Source: Cellvibrio sp. OA-2007
Lineage (GTDB): Bacteria; Pseudomonadota; Gammaproteobacteria; Pseudomonadales; Cellvibrionaceae
NCBI RefSeq assembly: GCF_000953825.1
Contig: NZ_BBUL01000095.1
Location: 62,001-126,000, forward strand
Direction of reading: 5' to 3'
Length of the DNA: 64,000 nt
Under the pieces are notes generated by a model that was not told the origin of the DNA, did no database searches, and saw only the letters and a list, made by a program, of their open reading frames with translations. Made by a program: the position numbers and the translations under genes. Shown one piece after another: positions 25,801 to 33,351 of this stretch; position 1 is the first letter of the stretch; each line of letters begins with the position of its first letter.

Positions 25801-26811
25801 CTTGAACCTAATCTATCTGGCACAGGATATTTAGGGCAGGGCAATGTGAGTGTGATAACGCCGAGCGGAATTCTTGGGCGTTTTTATCCGAGCCATTTCA
25901 CCTTGATAAGCTCAGCGCTTGCGAATAGTTGCGGTTCATTTTCTTATATGCAACAACCACTAACGTTAAGCTATGCGATAGAAGCTAGGGGGATAGCTAA
26001 TAACAAGTTAGCTAATTACATACCCGCCTATGGGACTGTGCCGACGATCAGTTATGTGGCAGAAAATGCTAATTCGGGTATTAACCTGTCGCGATTCACC
26101 GCTGGTGTAGCGCCTAGTTTGTCTGCTGGCGAGCTATCGCTAAATTTATCGCCTGCAAGTTTTAGTCGGCTTTTGCCAAACTATGTTCCAGATGGCCCAT
26201 TCGAAAGTGTGCAAGTTGGTCTGCAATTAAGTGATACGTTTGATAATCGCAGCCTGCAAAATTTAAATATGAATGCATCTACAACAGGTATCTGTAGTGG
26301 TGCGAGTTGTAATGCAATAACGCTTGGTTCAACCTTAAATTTACGTTATGGGCGCCTTCGTCTTGATGATGCCTTCGGTCCGGAAACTGCCAATCTTCCA
26401 GTCAATTTTTCTACAGAGTATTGGGTAGGAAGCTTTTTCGTTCCAAATCAAAATGATAGTTGTACCAAAATTTTACGCAGTGTAATCAATTATCCAGCCG
26501 GCAGTATATTTACTCCTGCCAATTTAACTGTTTCGTTGAGTGGTGGAAGCACCACAGGCTCCTACGCAACAATGAATGCGACAGAGGTAAGTTTCACCAG
26601 TGGTAATGCGCAACATTTTTTCACGGCGCCTAGTGGTGGTGGGCAAGGGTCTTTTAATGTAAATGTGGATTTAACTAGCTACCCTTGGTTACGCTTTGAT
26701 TGGAATCAGGATGGTAATTATTCAGATGTCAGCTTACCTACGGCACGTTTTGGTTTTGGTAGTTATCGCGGTCACGATCGCATAATTTACTGGCGCGAAC
26801 GCTTTAATTAA
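22819..26811 (+). CDS. mshQ: MSHA pilus-associated adhesin-like protein MshQ with two PA14 domains
   Basis: Protein of 1330 residues. A signal peptide (ELLLLVLFTTAGAARA) is followed by a Ser/Thr/Gly/Asn-rich repetitive region to about residue 280 with the look of a right-handed beta-helix (recurring TGTN/GTI/SG turns). Two PA14-like modules follow at about 292-448 and 458-615, each with the ISDDGVRLYIN or NSDDGVRLTVN loop and a WNDH motif. An Ig-like stretch and a large C-terminal MshQ domain (DUF6701 type) fill the rest. PA14 modules of yeast adhesins bind sugars through a paired-Asp loop, so a lectin role at the pilus tip or surface is a reasonable inference. It is the last gene of the pilus run. 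Confidence 0.87.
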   Translation: MLRSFYFCQKKLWWSELLLLVLFTTAGAARAATYNLSAGTYPPCNTSWSVSGSTYTCNGNGRVTLAAGDIITSSGNATILANNGFSLAGNTIGSPSVNINLTSSYGTITATGTNTIYGNLDGGSGVITLTGTTVNGTVTSTGNINLTGGAISGLVTSSSNTITTNGTNLSGGATARSGMSITGGTIAGNFVMTSNNAATFSGVTMTSGSISGASTVTIDNGSALGSGSNSISISSNSGAITVNNSTVYGSLSAPNYSTVNVTNGGNVYGTCSPNSTPANACGAAPLPPSPMNCSAGVTSGITGIYYNNRTLTEPASAERSDAPIDFNWGTGAPGASGINADNFSIRWNGYVRVTQTGAYQFRTISDDGVRLYINDTLIINHWNDHSAATDTSSDINLVAGNTYKIRLEYYENGGNAVIRLRWLLPGASSFTAIPGGPLPTMGAGLYECTPVASPPVSSCATTLTAGITGDYFNNQTLTSPVTGRRSDGPIDFDWGTGAPGVVGVGSNNFSVRWDGYVHVTQSGVHRFQTNSDDGVRLTVNGVLLIDQWNDHAVTTHTSAAVNLEAGKTYPIKLEFYENGSFAVAQLLWQTPSSASYVAIPRGTGSSPISAAGLYECVTPPSSYSITHNPTGITCAAESVTITALNASGSAYNPPAGTVVTLSTTPATGVWLGGNPFTFTGGESSFTRYLQQTTPGTLTIKAESATASNTSTIEFVNTVLRIAQNSALDNIPTQIAGVNGSAIAKVISTNPKTGVCEARVASKTLPVDLGFSCNNPTTCVSLQTLMVNGVAIAANNNGAAVSYNSVNLAFNASGEAPMAINYSDVGQVTLYGRLKITASGNDPELTLSANSNPFVVKPYTLAVTSAAQAAAPFKTNPGGTSNPTQGFIPAGEKFTVNVQARNALGNPTPNFGNEVLVGGLSAERNKIQLLMGCPERNTSSGASCVIRRPDYPLGAVAGNLVIGEDNNSDGITDPYGALAAGAIIPGVWNEVGSFKLEPNLSGTGYLGQGNVSVITPSGILGRFYPSHFTLISSALANSCGSFSYMQQPLTLSYAIEARGIANNKLANYIPAYGTVPTISYVAENANSGINLSRFTAGVAPSLSAGELSLNLSPASFSRLLPNYVPDGPFESVQVGLQLSDTFDNRSLQNLNMNASTTGICSGASCNAITLGSTLNLRYGRLRLDDAFGPETANLPVNFSTEYWVGSFFVPNQNDSCTKILRSVINYPAGSIFTPANLTVSLSGGSTTGSYATMNATEVSFTSGNAQHFFTAPSGGGQGSFNVNVDLTSYPWLRFDWNQDGNYSDVSLPTARFGFGSYRGHDRIIYWRERFN

Positions 26812-26835
26812 CAATACAACACAAAGAAGATAGTT

Positions 26836-27246
26836 ATGGAAATGACCATTACCACTCCAAGTTTATTGTTTCCAGCTATTTCATTGTTGATGCTGGCATA
26901 CACCAATCGCTTTGTTACCTTAGCCAATGTCATTCGCCAGTTGAGCAATCTGGATAATGCGCCATCTAAAGATTTAGTGATTCGTCAAATTGAAAATCTG
27001 CGCACACGTATGACGGTTATTCGTTTTATGCAGGCTTTTGGTGTTTTGTCTTTTGTATTTTGCACTCTCTCAATGTTTTCATTGTTGCTGGCATTTCAGG
27101 TTGCGGGGATGTATTTGTTTGCGGTCAGCTTGATTCTATTGGTCGTCTCACTGCTGTGCTCATTTTATGAAGTCAATATATCGACAACAGCAATCAATAT
27201 TGAATTGGAAAAGTTTGATGCGGAACTAAAAAAGCTGAAGCATTAA
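26836..27246 (+). CDS. DUF2721 family membrane protein
   Basis: Protein of 136 residues with an N-terminal hydrophobic stretch, a charged helical middle (RFVTLANVIRQL ... RQIENLRTRM), then two transmembrane segments, and a charged end. This matches the DUF2721 family of unknown function. It begins 24 bases after mshQ and may be co-transcribed, but nothing links it to the pilus functionally. Confidence 0.75.
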   Translation: MEMTITTPSLLFPAISLLMLAYTNRFVTLANVIRQLSNLDNAPSKDLVIRQIENLRTRMTVIRFMQAFGVLSFVFCTLSMFSLLLAFQVAGMYLFAVSLILLVVSLLCSFYEVNISTTAINIELEKFDAELKKLKH

Positions 27247-27261
27247 TGGAGATGGGAGAAG

Positions 27262-27293
27262 AACAAGAGCCATATTTTTGGCTCTTGTTTTAA
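27262..27293. terminator. Bidirectional terminator between DUF2721 gene and gcvR
   Basis: An 11-bp perfect stem (AACAAGAGCCA / TGGCTCTTGTT) with a 6-base loop is followed by Ts on the plus strand. It lies between two convergent genes and could serve both. Confidence 0.75.
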
Positions 27294-27304
27294 TCGGTTC
27301 AAGG

Positions 27305-27838
27305 CTAATTATGTCTCTCGGTGGATGATTCCAGGCGAATATCGACTGCCAATTCATCGGCAATTTTATCCAAATAGTCATAGAGTTCATTCATATCGAC
27401 CGATTTGGGCACTTCAATGATCCCTGTCGCTTCAAACAGGGGCTCTCCTGACCAAGGCATACTTGAACACGCCGTTTCCAGCTCGCCCATGTTAATATGG
27501 CGGGCGGCAAAGGCTTGGGCAATCTCCCGTACAATGCCGGGGCGGTCATTGCCTACCACGCTAAAGCTAAATTCGCGGCAGTCTTGCTTAGTGGTATTGG
27601 ACGCATTTTCAATGACGATTTTAAAACCTTTGTCAGTTAGTCCGTTTAAGGCAGTGCGCAAATCGCTGTGGTGAGTATCCGCTACTGCGACCTGAAGGAT
27701 TCCAGCAAATTTCCCTGCAAGGTGCGCCATGCGGCTTTCCAGCCAGTTGCCATGGTGATCGGTGATAGTTTGTGCAAGTTGTTCAACAACACCGGGGCGA
27801 TCATCGCAGAGAACAGTTAAAACCAGTTGTGTATTCAC
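27305..27838 (-). CDS. gcvR: Glycine cleavage system regulator GcvR-like (two ACT domains)
   Basis: Protein of 177 residues with two ACT domains: LVLTVLCDDRPGVVEQLAQ at the N-terminus and FSVVGNDRPGIVREIAQAF in the middle, both with the DRPG ligand-loop motif. This is the GcvR architecture; GcvR represses the glycine cleavage operon by binding GcvA when glycine is low. The start is a GTG with TAAGGAAT upstream. No gcv genes are in the window, so the regulatory target is inferred from the family only. Confidence 0.8.
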   Translation of the reverse strand: MNTQLVLTVLCDDRPGVVEQLAQTITDHHGNWLESRMAHLAGKFAGILQVAVADTHHSDLRTALNGLTDKGFKIVIENASNTTKQDCREFSFSVVGNDRPGIVREIAQAFAARHINMGELETACSSMPWSGEPLFEATGIIEVPKSVDMNELYDYLDKIADELAVDIRLESSTERHN

Positions 27839-27971
27839 GGTGATTCCTTATTGTTTAAGTAACGTATTTAGATAGGTTTGATAGGTGAAGATTACTCCGC
27901 TTGTCGCTGCTGAACAAGTCGGGTGTTGTTCAATTGCAATCCCTTCATTAGATAAATAGAAAGAGTGATAG

Positions 27972-28211
27972 ATGATTATTCCTTATGAACAATTGTCGAG
28001 CGATGCATTGCAGGGATTGATAGAGGAGTTTATTACGCGCGAGGGAACTGATTATGGTATTGAAGAGATATCGCTCAGTACAAAAGTGGAGCAAATTAAA
28101 CAACAGCTAAAACGCCGCGACATTGTAGTGGTATTTGATACGGCTACTGAAACAGTCAGTATTTTGTCGCGCCGCGATGCCCAATTGCTGGAGCAAGATT
28201 CAGCAACCTAA
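27972..28211 (+). CDS. yheU: YheU family protein (UPF0270)
   Basis: Small protein of 79 residues. MIIPYEQLSSDALQGLIEEF and REGTDYG are the signature stretches shared with E. coli YheU. The family has no established function. It starts at an ATG preceded by AAAGAGTG and ends 24 bases before rlmM, so the two may be co-transcribed. Confidence 0.88.
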   Translation: MIIPYEQLSSDALQGLIEEFITREGTDYGIEEISLSTKVEQIKQQLKRRDIVVVFDTATETVSILSRRDAQLLEQDSAT

Positions 28212-28235
28212 TTATCATTTGAAAAAGAGAAAGCT

Positions 28236-29288
28236 GTGAATCATTTATTTTTACATTGTCGGGCTGGTTTTGAAAAAGAATGTGCGGCAGAAATTACCGA
28301 TCTGGCGGGTGAACTAAGTATTTATGGTTACAGTAAAACCAAAGATAACAGTGCCTATGTTGTTTTTATCACCCAGGAGCCGAATGGCGCAGATTTAATT
28401 ACCAAACAGCTGCGTTTTACCAAGCTTATTTTTGCGCGCCAATGGTTTGTATGTGCCGGTTTGATAGACGATCTGCCGGTGACTGATCGTGTAACACCAT
28501 TGCTGGCTGCCGCTGAGGCTTTGCCGCGCACCAGTGAGCTGGTGATTGAAACGGTGGATACCAATGAAGGCAAAGAGCTTTCCGGGTTAAGTAAAAAATT
28601 TACCGCTCCATTTGAAAAGGCATTAAAGGCGAATAAATTATTTCAGCCGAGTAGTCACATGCGGCTGCATTTGATTTTCATCTCGGGGACTCAGGCTTAT
28701 CTAGGAGTGATTCCAGCTTACAACTCATCTCCTTGGCCAATGGGTATTGCGCGCTTACGATTACCCAAAGAAGCGCCGAGTCGAGCAACTTTAAAATTGG
28801 AAGAGGCTTGGCATCACTTTATCCCTGCAGAAGATTGGGATACACGCTTAGCCTCTGGTATGCGCGCGGTTGATCTTGGTGCAGCACCCGGTGGGTGGAC
28901 CTGGCAATTAGTGCAGCGTGGCATGTATGTAGAAGCAGTTGATAATGGCCCTATGGACAAAGAATTATTAGAGACGGGGCAGGTTTTGCATATTCTGACC
29001 GATGGTTTTTTATACGAACCGAAAAAGCCAGTACATTGGTTGGTGTGCGATATTGTTGATAAGCCCGCGCGCGTAACCAGTATGGTCATTAGTTGGTTTA
29101 CTAAAGCAAATTGTCGCGAAGCGATTTTTAATTTGAAATTGCCGATGAAGCAGCGCTACATGGAAGTGAAAAAATGCGAAGAGCGTATTCGCACAGCCTT
29201 GGAAAAGGCAGGTTTTAAAGTGGAAATTCAATTTAAGCAGTTGTATCACGATAGAGAAGAAGTGACCGGCCATCTGCGTGTGTATTGA
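28236..29288 (+). CDS. rlmM: 23S rRNA (cytidine2498-2'-O)-methyltransferase RlmM
   Basis: Protein of 350 residues. The N-terminal THUMP-like part opens FLHCRAGFEKECAAEI. The Rossmann methyltransferase domain has VDLGAAPGGWTWQLV for SAM binding, then a DIVDKPARV segment and LKLPMKQRY with a catalytic-type lysine, as in RrmJ-fold enzymes. RlmM modifies C2498 near the peptidyl-transferase centre. The start is a GTG after AAAGAGAAAG. E. coli RlmM is 366 residues long. Confidence 0.92.
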   Translation: MNHLFLHCRAGFEKECAAEITDLAGELSIYGYSKTKDNSAYVVFITQEPNGADLITKQLRFTKLIFARQWFVCAGLIDDLPVTDRVTPLLAAAEALPRTSELVIETVDTNEGKELSGLSKKFTAPFEKALKANKLFQPSSHMRLHLIFISGTQAYLGVIPAYNSSPWPMGIARLRLPKEAPSRATLKLEEAWHHFIPAEDWDTRLASGMRAVDLGAAPGGWTWQLVQRGMYVEAVDNGPMDKELLETGQVLHILTDGFLYEPKKPVHWLVCDIVDKPARVTSMVISWFTKANCREAIFNLKLPMKQRYMEVKKCEERIRTALEKAGFKVEIQFKQLYHDREEVTGHLRVY

Positions 29289-29316
29289 TGACTGATTGAG
29301 CGGCGGGGTCGAATGA

Positions 29317-29718
29317 TTAGTGATAGGAAGTTCGATCGTTTTGGTCTGCAGTAGTATGTGCTAAAACCCATTCGGTGAGTTGCACCCAGTCTTCAATCAG
29401 TGTGCGCATCAAAGTCATATGGCTGGGGGGGAGGTCGTGTTGTTTTAATGCCTCTTCGCCTATGTCGGTTAATACAGATACAATTTTCCCTATGACGTGC
29501 GCTTTGAGTGAGCTTAACACCTCAGTATTAAGTAACATTTCGCCGGTATAAGCAGACTGCAAATCTTCATAAGGTACAGGCATAGTATTATCTAACGTGT
29601 GTTTAACGGCGTTTGCCAGCAATGGGTGATTGTTGCGTAGCAGGCGAAATGTTAGCTCTAAAGCCTGGCGGCTAAAAAAATCGGTTGGCATATAATCGCT
29701 TATTAGTTTCCGAGACAT
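29317..29718 (-). CDS. Hypothetical protein
   Basis: Protein of about 133 residues starting MSRKLISDYMPTDFF. It appears mostly alpha-helical and soluble, with no signal peptide and no transmembrane segment. I do not recognise the family. The longer frame upstream (to 29898) overlaps the tusA gene on the other strand, so the ATG complementary to 29716-29718 is preferred. It lies between rlmM (convergent) and tusA (divergent). Confidence 0.6.
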   Translation of the reverse strand: MSRKLISDYMPTDFFSRQALELTFRLLRNNHPLLANAVKHTLDNTMPVPYEDLQSAYTGEMLLNTEVLSSLKAHVIGKIVSVLTDIGEEALKQHDLPPSHMTLMRTLIEDWVQLTEWVLAHTTADQNDRTSYH

Positions 29719-29826
29719 CGAACAGGGTTCCCCGGTGGTTAAGTCTTGTCCTGGATGTTTTTCCGTTGACCTAATGATAGCAATCACTTGGCTATTTGCC
29801 GAAAAGTTGATAGACGATTTAAAACT

Positions 29827-30060
29827 ATGAATGACACAATTGATAAAAGTTTGGATGCTTCGGGCTTGCTTTGCCCTGAGCCAGTGATGATGTTGCATAA
29901 AGTGATGCGCGAGGCGACAAGCGGCAATCTTGTTGAGGTGATTGCAACTGATCCATCGACACTGCGCGACATTCCCAAGTTTTGTTTATTTCTTGGGCAT
30001 GAATTAATTTCTCAAAAAGAAACTGATACACAGTATTTTTTTTATATCCGTAAAAAGTAG
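29827..30060 (+). CDS. tusA: Sulfur carrier protein TusA
   Basis: Protein of 77 residues. [19 protein letters not shown] is the TusA signature, with the sulfur-carrying cysteine at residue 16, and [21 protein letters not shown] is the conserved second motif. TusA accepts sulfur from IscS and passes it toward MnmA for 2-thiouridine at the wobble base. The ATG at 29827 is chosen because it gives the standard N-terminus; a longer frame starts at 29788. Its target enzyme mnmA is 20 kb away in this window. Confidence 0.93.
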   Translation: MNDTIDKSLDASGLLCPEPVMMLHKVMREATSGNLVEVIATDPSTLRDIPKFCLFLGHELISQKETDTQYFFYIRKK

Positions 30061-30085
30061 TTTTTAACAAGAGTTAAAAACTACT
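30056..30085 (+). repeat. Perfect 13-bp hairpin spanning the tusA stop codon
   Basis: Two perfect 13-bp arms (AGTAGTTTTTAAC / GTTAAAAACTACT) flank a 4-base AAGA loop. The left arm includes the tusA TAG stop. No T-run follows, and a typical terminator lies 30 bases downstream, so this looks like an extra 3'-end structure. Confidence 0.6.
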
Positions 30086-30117
30086 ACCGAGATTTGGGAT
30101 ATTTTTTGTAATTAAAA

Positions 30118-30143
30118 AACGCCGCGTTTGCGGCGTTATTTTT
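30118..30143. terminator. Bidirectional Rho-independent terminator
   Basis: An 8-bp stem (AACGCCGC / GCGGCGTT) with a 4-base loop has a T-rich tail on the plus strand and TTTTTAATTA on the minus strand. It sits between tusA and the convergent gene ending at 30162. Confidence 0.85.
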
Positions 30144-30161
30144 ATGCGGTAGGAATAAAAA

Positions 30162-30863
30162 TTAATCTATGCCATCGACCAACATCGAAATCGCAGCCAT
30201 CGCTTCCGGATCTTCTGCTTTGATCTTGTTGGCAATCTGGTGTTGGAAGAAGTAACGGAAATGTTCACTACCTTGAGCTTCGTACAAAGAGTCATCGCCC
30301 GGTAAGACTGGTGTGCTGACAACTTTAGCAGGGTCGCTGATCATGGCGTAAACACTACCATCAAAATGTAAACTCCAACTAACAACTTCTACCAGTGACA
30401 AGTTCTTGCTGTCTGGTACTGCCAACACGGCATGGGTGCCGATGGTGTCGGGCAATTCTTGAATCACATCATCGCCACTGTCACACTGAATTTCGTAATA
30501 CTCTGCGGCAGTCTCCAGCTCAATGATTTTGTGCATCGGCGCTTCAAAAAAAAGTTCGTCAATGCCCGGGTCGTAATAACCTTCCCAGTGGCCGTTTAAC
30601 GGGTCACATAAGTCGGGGCAGGGGACAATGTCATTGAGCCATGGCACCAAGCCGACAACTTCGCCGTTAGCGCGTAGACCCCAGCAAAGGATTTTGAGGC
30701 TATAGAGTTTTTCGGAGCTGGTATCGTTGGAGTAGAGCATTTCCAACCCGTCCAATTCAGGAGCAAGACGGATGAAGCGCTCATCGTGAAGGGCTGAATA
30801 GGTTTTCCTGGAGAAGAGGTCGACCACGTTATCCATGTTGTGGCCAGTGTCTGAGATCTTCAT
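30162..30863 (-). CDS. Conserved-looking hypothetical protein, acidic
   Basis: Protein of 233 residues, acidic and soluble, with no signal peptide. Stretches such as VGLVPWLNDIVPCPD, GHWEGYYDPG and VVSWSLHFDGSVYAMISDP are well structured, but I do not recognise the family. The start has a strong AGGGGGTGG ribosome site at good spacing, which supports a real, well-translated gene. It stands alone between two promoter-sized gaps and is divergent from pdxB. Confidence 0.7.
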   Translation of the reverse strand: MKISDTGHNMDNVVDLFSRKTYSALHDERFIRLAPELDGLEMLYSNDTSSEKLYSLKILCWGLRANGEVVGLVPWLNDIVPCPDLCDPLNGHWEGYYDPGIDELFFEAPMHKIIELETAAEYYEIQCDSGDDVIQELPDTIGTHAVLAVPDSKNLSLVEVVSWSLHFDGSVYAMISDPAKVVSTPVLPGDDSLYEAQGSEHFRYFFQHQIANKIKAEDPEAMAAISMLVDGID

Positions 30864-31073
30864 AATACCACCCCCTAAAGTGAGGCAGATCCCGATCTAG
30901 TAGATCAGGCGCCGAACGATGGTTTTAACGTCACCATCACTACATAAAGTATATGCTAAATCCCTAAAGCACAACTGCTATGGGGACTTTTTTTATTACT
31001 TGGATTTATCTTGCGGCAAGTTTTGTTGCTGAATGAATCTAATGTACCCATTTTCAAGTGTAAGCGAGCGATT

Positions 31074-32219
31074 ATGAGAATAGTGGCGGATGAGAATATC
31101 CCAATGGTTAATGCATTTTTTGGCCATTTGGGTGAGGTAGTATGCATGTCAGGCCGCAATATGACCGCAGCAGATGTGCGCGATGCGGATGCGCTGATTA
31201 TTCGTTCGGTTACCAAGGTGAATTCTGCGCTTCTGGCAGGGAGCAAGGTTAAGTTTGTAGGTACTTGCACGATTGGTGTTGATCATTTGGATCAAACCTT
31301 TTTAGATGCCAATAAAATTGAGTGGTCGAGCGCCCCAGGTTGTAATGCTAACTCCGTTGTTGAGTTCGTGTATGCGGCACTTTGTCATTTGGATATCAAT
31401 TGGCTGCCGTTAAAATTCGGCATTATCGGTTGCGGTAATGTGGGTGGCTTGCTCTACAAACGGTTAAAAGCGCAGGGTGTTGATGTGCGCTGCTACGACC
31501 CCAACCTAACACCTGCACGGAATCCGGACCTCACCAGCCTCGCAGAAGTGCTTGCATGTGATGTGATCAGTATGCATACCCCTTTAGTTACCACTGGGGC
31601 ACACCCTAGCTTTCATTTGCTAGGGCGCGATGAATTGCAGCAGTTAAAAAACGGCACAGTGTTAATCAATTGTGGACGCGGGCCGGTTATTAATAATCAG
31701 GCGTTGTTAGATGTTTTGAGCGAGCGCAAGGATTTACGAGTGGTGCTGGATGTATGGGAACCTGAGCCGGATATATCGTTAGAACTGTTGGATAAAGTGC
31801 TGCTCGGTAGTCCGCATATTGCCGGGTACAGTTACGATGGCAAATTAAACGGTACTGAGATGATTTATCGCTCTCTCTGTCGTTATCTTGATAAAAAACC
31901 ACAATCTTCTCTTGAACAATTGGTGCCGCCGCTGGCAAACAATCAATTGCGTATTGATGGCATTGAACAGCCCACCACAATTTTTAATATCGCCAAAAAC
32001 TTAATTAAGCAGATTTACGATATCGCTGCGGACGACCTGCGTTTACGCACGCTAGCGGCACAAGCGCTTGCAGGCGAAGTGGTTTTTGGTGAAGGATTTG
32101 ATGGCTTGCGTAAGCATTATCCGGTTCGACGCGAATTTCACAATTATCAAGTTCACTTGGAAAATATCAGCTATGCCGATAAGCAGTGGCTGCAAGTATT
32201 AGGATTTAACTGTGTTTAA
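31074..32219 (+). CDS. pdxB: Erythronate-4-phosphate dehydrogenase PdxB
   Basis: Protein of 381 residues, the D-2-hydroxyacid dehydrogenase of pyridoxal 5'-phosphate synthesis. MRIVADENIPMV opens the protein, as in E. coli PdxB. The NAD-binding motif is IIGCGNVGGLLYKRL, and the catalytic region has INCGRGPVINNQAL, VLDVWEPEP and SPHIAGYSYDGK, with the active-site His in SPHIAG. The ATG at 31074 is preferred over an upstream in-frame codon at 31011. The end overlaps the next gene by 8 bases. Confidence 0.94.
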   Translation: MRIVADENIPMVNAFFGHLGEVVCMSGRNMTAADVRDADALIIRSVTKVNSALLAGSKVKFVGTCTIGVDHLDQTFLDANKIEWSSAPGCNANSVVEFVYAALCHLDINWLPLKFGIIGCGNVGGLLYKRLKAQGVDVRCYDPNLTPARNPDLTSLAEVLACDVISMHTPLVTTGAHPSFHLLGRDELQQLKNGTVLINCGRGPVINNQALLDVLSERKDLRVVLDVWEPEPDISLELLDKVLLGSPHIAGYSYDGKLNGTEMIYRSLCRYLDKKPQSSLEQLVPPLANNQLRIDGIEQPTTIFNIAKNLIKQIYDIAADDLRLRTLAAQALAGEVVFGEGFDGLRKHYPVRREFHNYQVHLENISYADKQWLQVLGFNCV

Positions 32220-33351
32220 ACTTGGCTTAATTATTAACCCCTATGCAGGTTTAGGTGGCAGTGTAGGTTTAAAAGGTTCGGATGGCGATGAGATTCGTTC
32301 AGAGGCAATTGCCCGCGGTGCGGAGCCGCGTGCGCAACAGCGTATGGAGCGTGCGTTACAGGTGATTGCCAATTTTCGCGAACAAGTAGAGATATTTTGT
32401 TTTGCGGGCGATATGGGCGAAACCTGTGCTAATGCTGCGGGTTTTAGCGTACACATTATAGGTGCTGCGCAACAGCAGCCTAGCAGTGCGCAAGATACTT
32501 GCGCCGCTGCAACTGCGCTTGCGCAACAAGGAGTGGATCTCATTTTGTTTGCCGGTGGCGATGGCACTGCACGTTTAATTGCCGATGTGGTGAGTACATC
32601 GCAACCAGTATTGGGTGTTCCTTGTGGGGTAAAAATGCACTCCGGTGTTTACGCCAATGCGCCGGAAGCAGCAGGTGAAATTCTCAAACAATTATTAAAC
32701 GGCACCTTGGTGAATATTGTAGAGCGCGATGTAAAAGATATAGATGAGGATGCGTTTCGCAATGGCCAGGTGCGGGCGCGTTTTTACGGTACTTTGTTGG
32801 TGCCAGAAGACTCGCAGTTTTTGCAACAAGTTAAAAATGCGGGCACCGAACGCGATGAGTTGGCGCAATTAGATGTTACGCAAGAGATGATAGAACAATT
32901 GCAGTCCGATACCTTGTATTTGGTGGGGCCAGGCTCAACGACACATCTCTTTTTACATGAGCTCGGTTTGGACGGTAGTCTGTTGGGGGTTGATTTACTA
33001 TTGAATAACGAATTGATCGCAACTGATGTAAGTGCAGCGCAAATTACTGCGCAGTTGGATCAGTTTTCCGGCGCAGCAAAAATGATTATTACGGCAATTG
33101 GCGGGCAGGGGCATATTCTGGGACGCGGCAATCAGCAATTTACTCCTCCAATTTTGCGTCGTATCGGCAAAGACAACATTCATATTATTGCGGCGCGCGG
33201 AAAAATTCTTGCACTGAATGGCCGCCCACTATTGGTGGATACCAATGATGCAGAATTGGATATAGCGTTTGGTGGCTATCGCCCGGTTATTACCGGTTAT
33301 CGCGAAACCATTATGTATCCCGTAGGTTATTCCGCAGAGGGCGATCATTAA
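32212..33351 (+). CDS. ATP-NAD/AcoX-type kinase family protein
   Basis: Protein of 379 residues with an NAD-kinase-like fold: LGLIINPYAGLGG at the N-terminus and the nucleotide loop LILFAGGDGTARLIADV. The C-terminal half has GPGSTTHLFLHELG and AIGGQGHILGRGNQQF. This fits the ATP-NAD/AcoX kinase family, whose substrate is often unknown; it is not the housekeeping NAD kinase type. It starts at GTG inside the end of pdxB and its stop overlaps the next ATG by one base, so the three genes form one operon. Confidence 0.8.
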   Translation: MFKLGLIINPYAGLGGSVGLKGSDGDEIRSEAIARGAEPRAQQRMERALQVIANFREQVEIFCFAGDMGETCANAAGFSVHIIGAAQQQPSSAQDTCAAATALAQQGVDLILFAGGDGTARLIADVVSTSQPVLGVPCGVKMHSGVYANAPEAAGEILKQLLNGTLVNIVERDVKDIDEDAFRNGQVRARFYGTLLVPEDSQFLQQVKNAGTERDELAQLDVTQEMIEQLQSDTLYLVGPGSTTHLFLHELGLDGSLLGVDLLLNNELIATDVSAAQITAQLDQFSGAAKMIITAIGGQGHILGRGNQQFTPPILRRIGKDNIHIIAARGKILALNGRPLLVDTNDAELDIAFGGYRPVITGYRETIMYPVGYSAEGDH

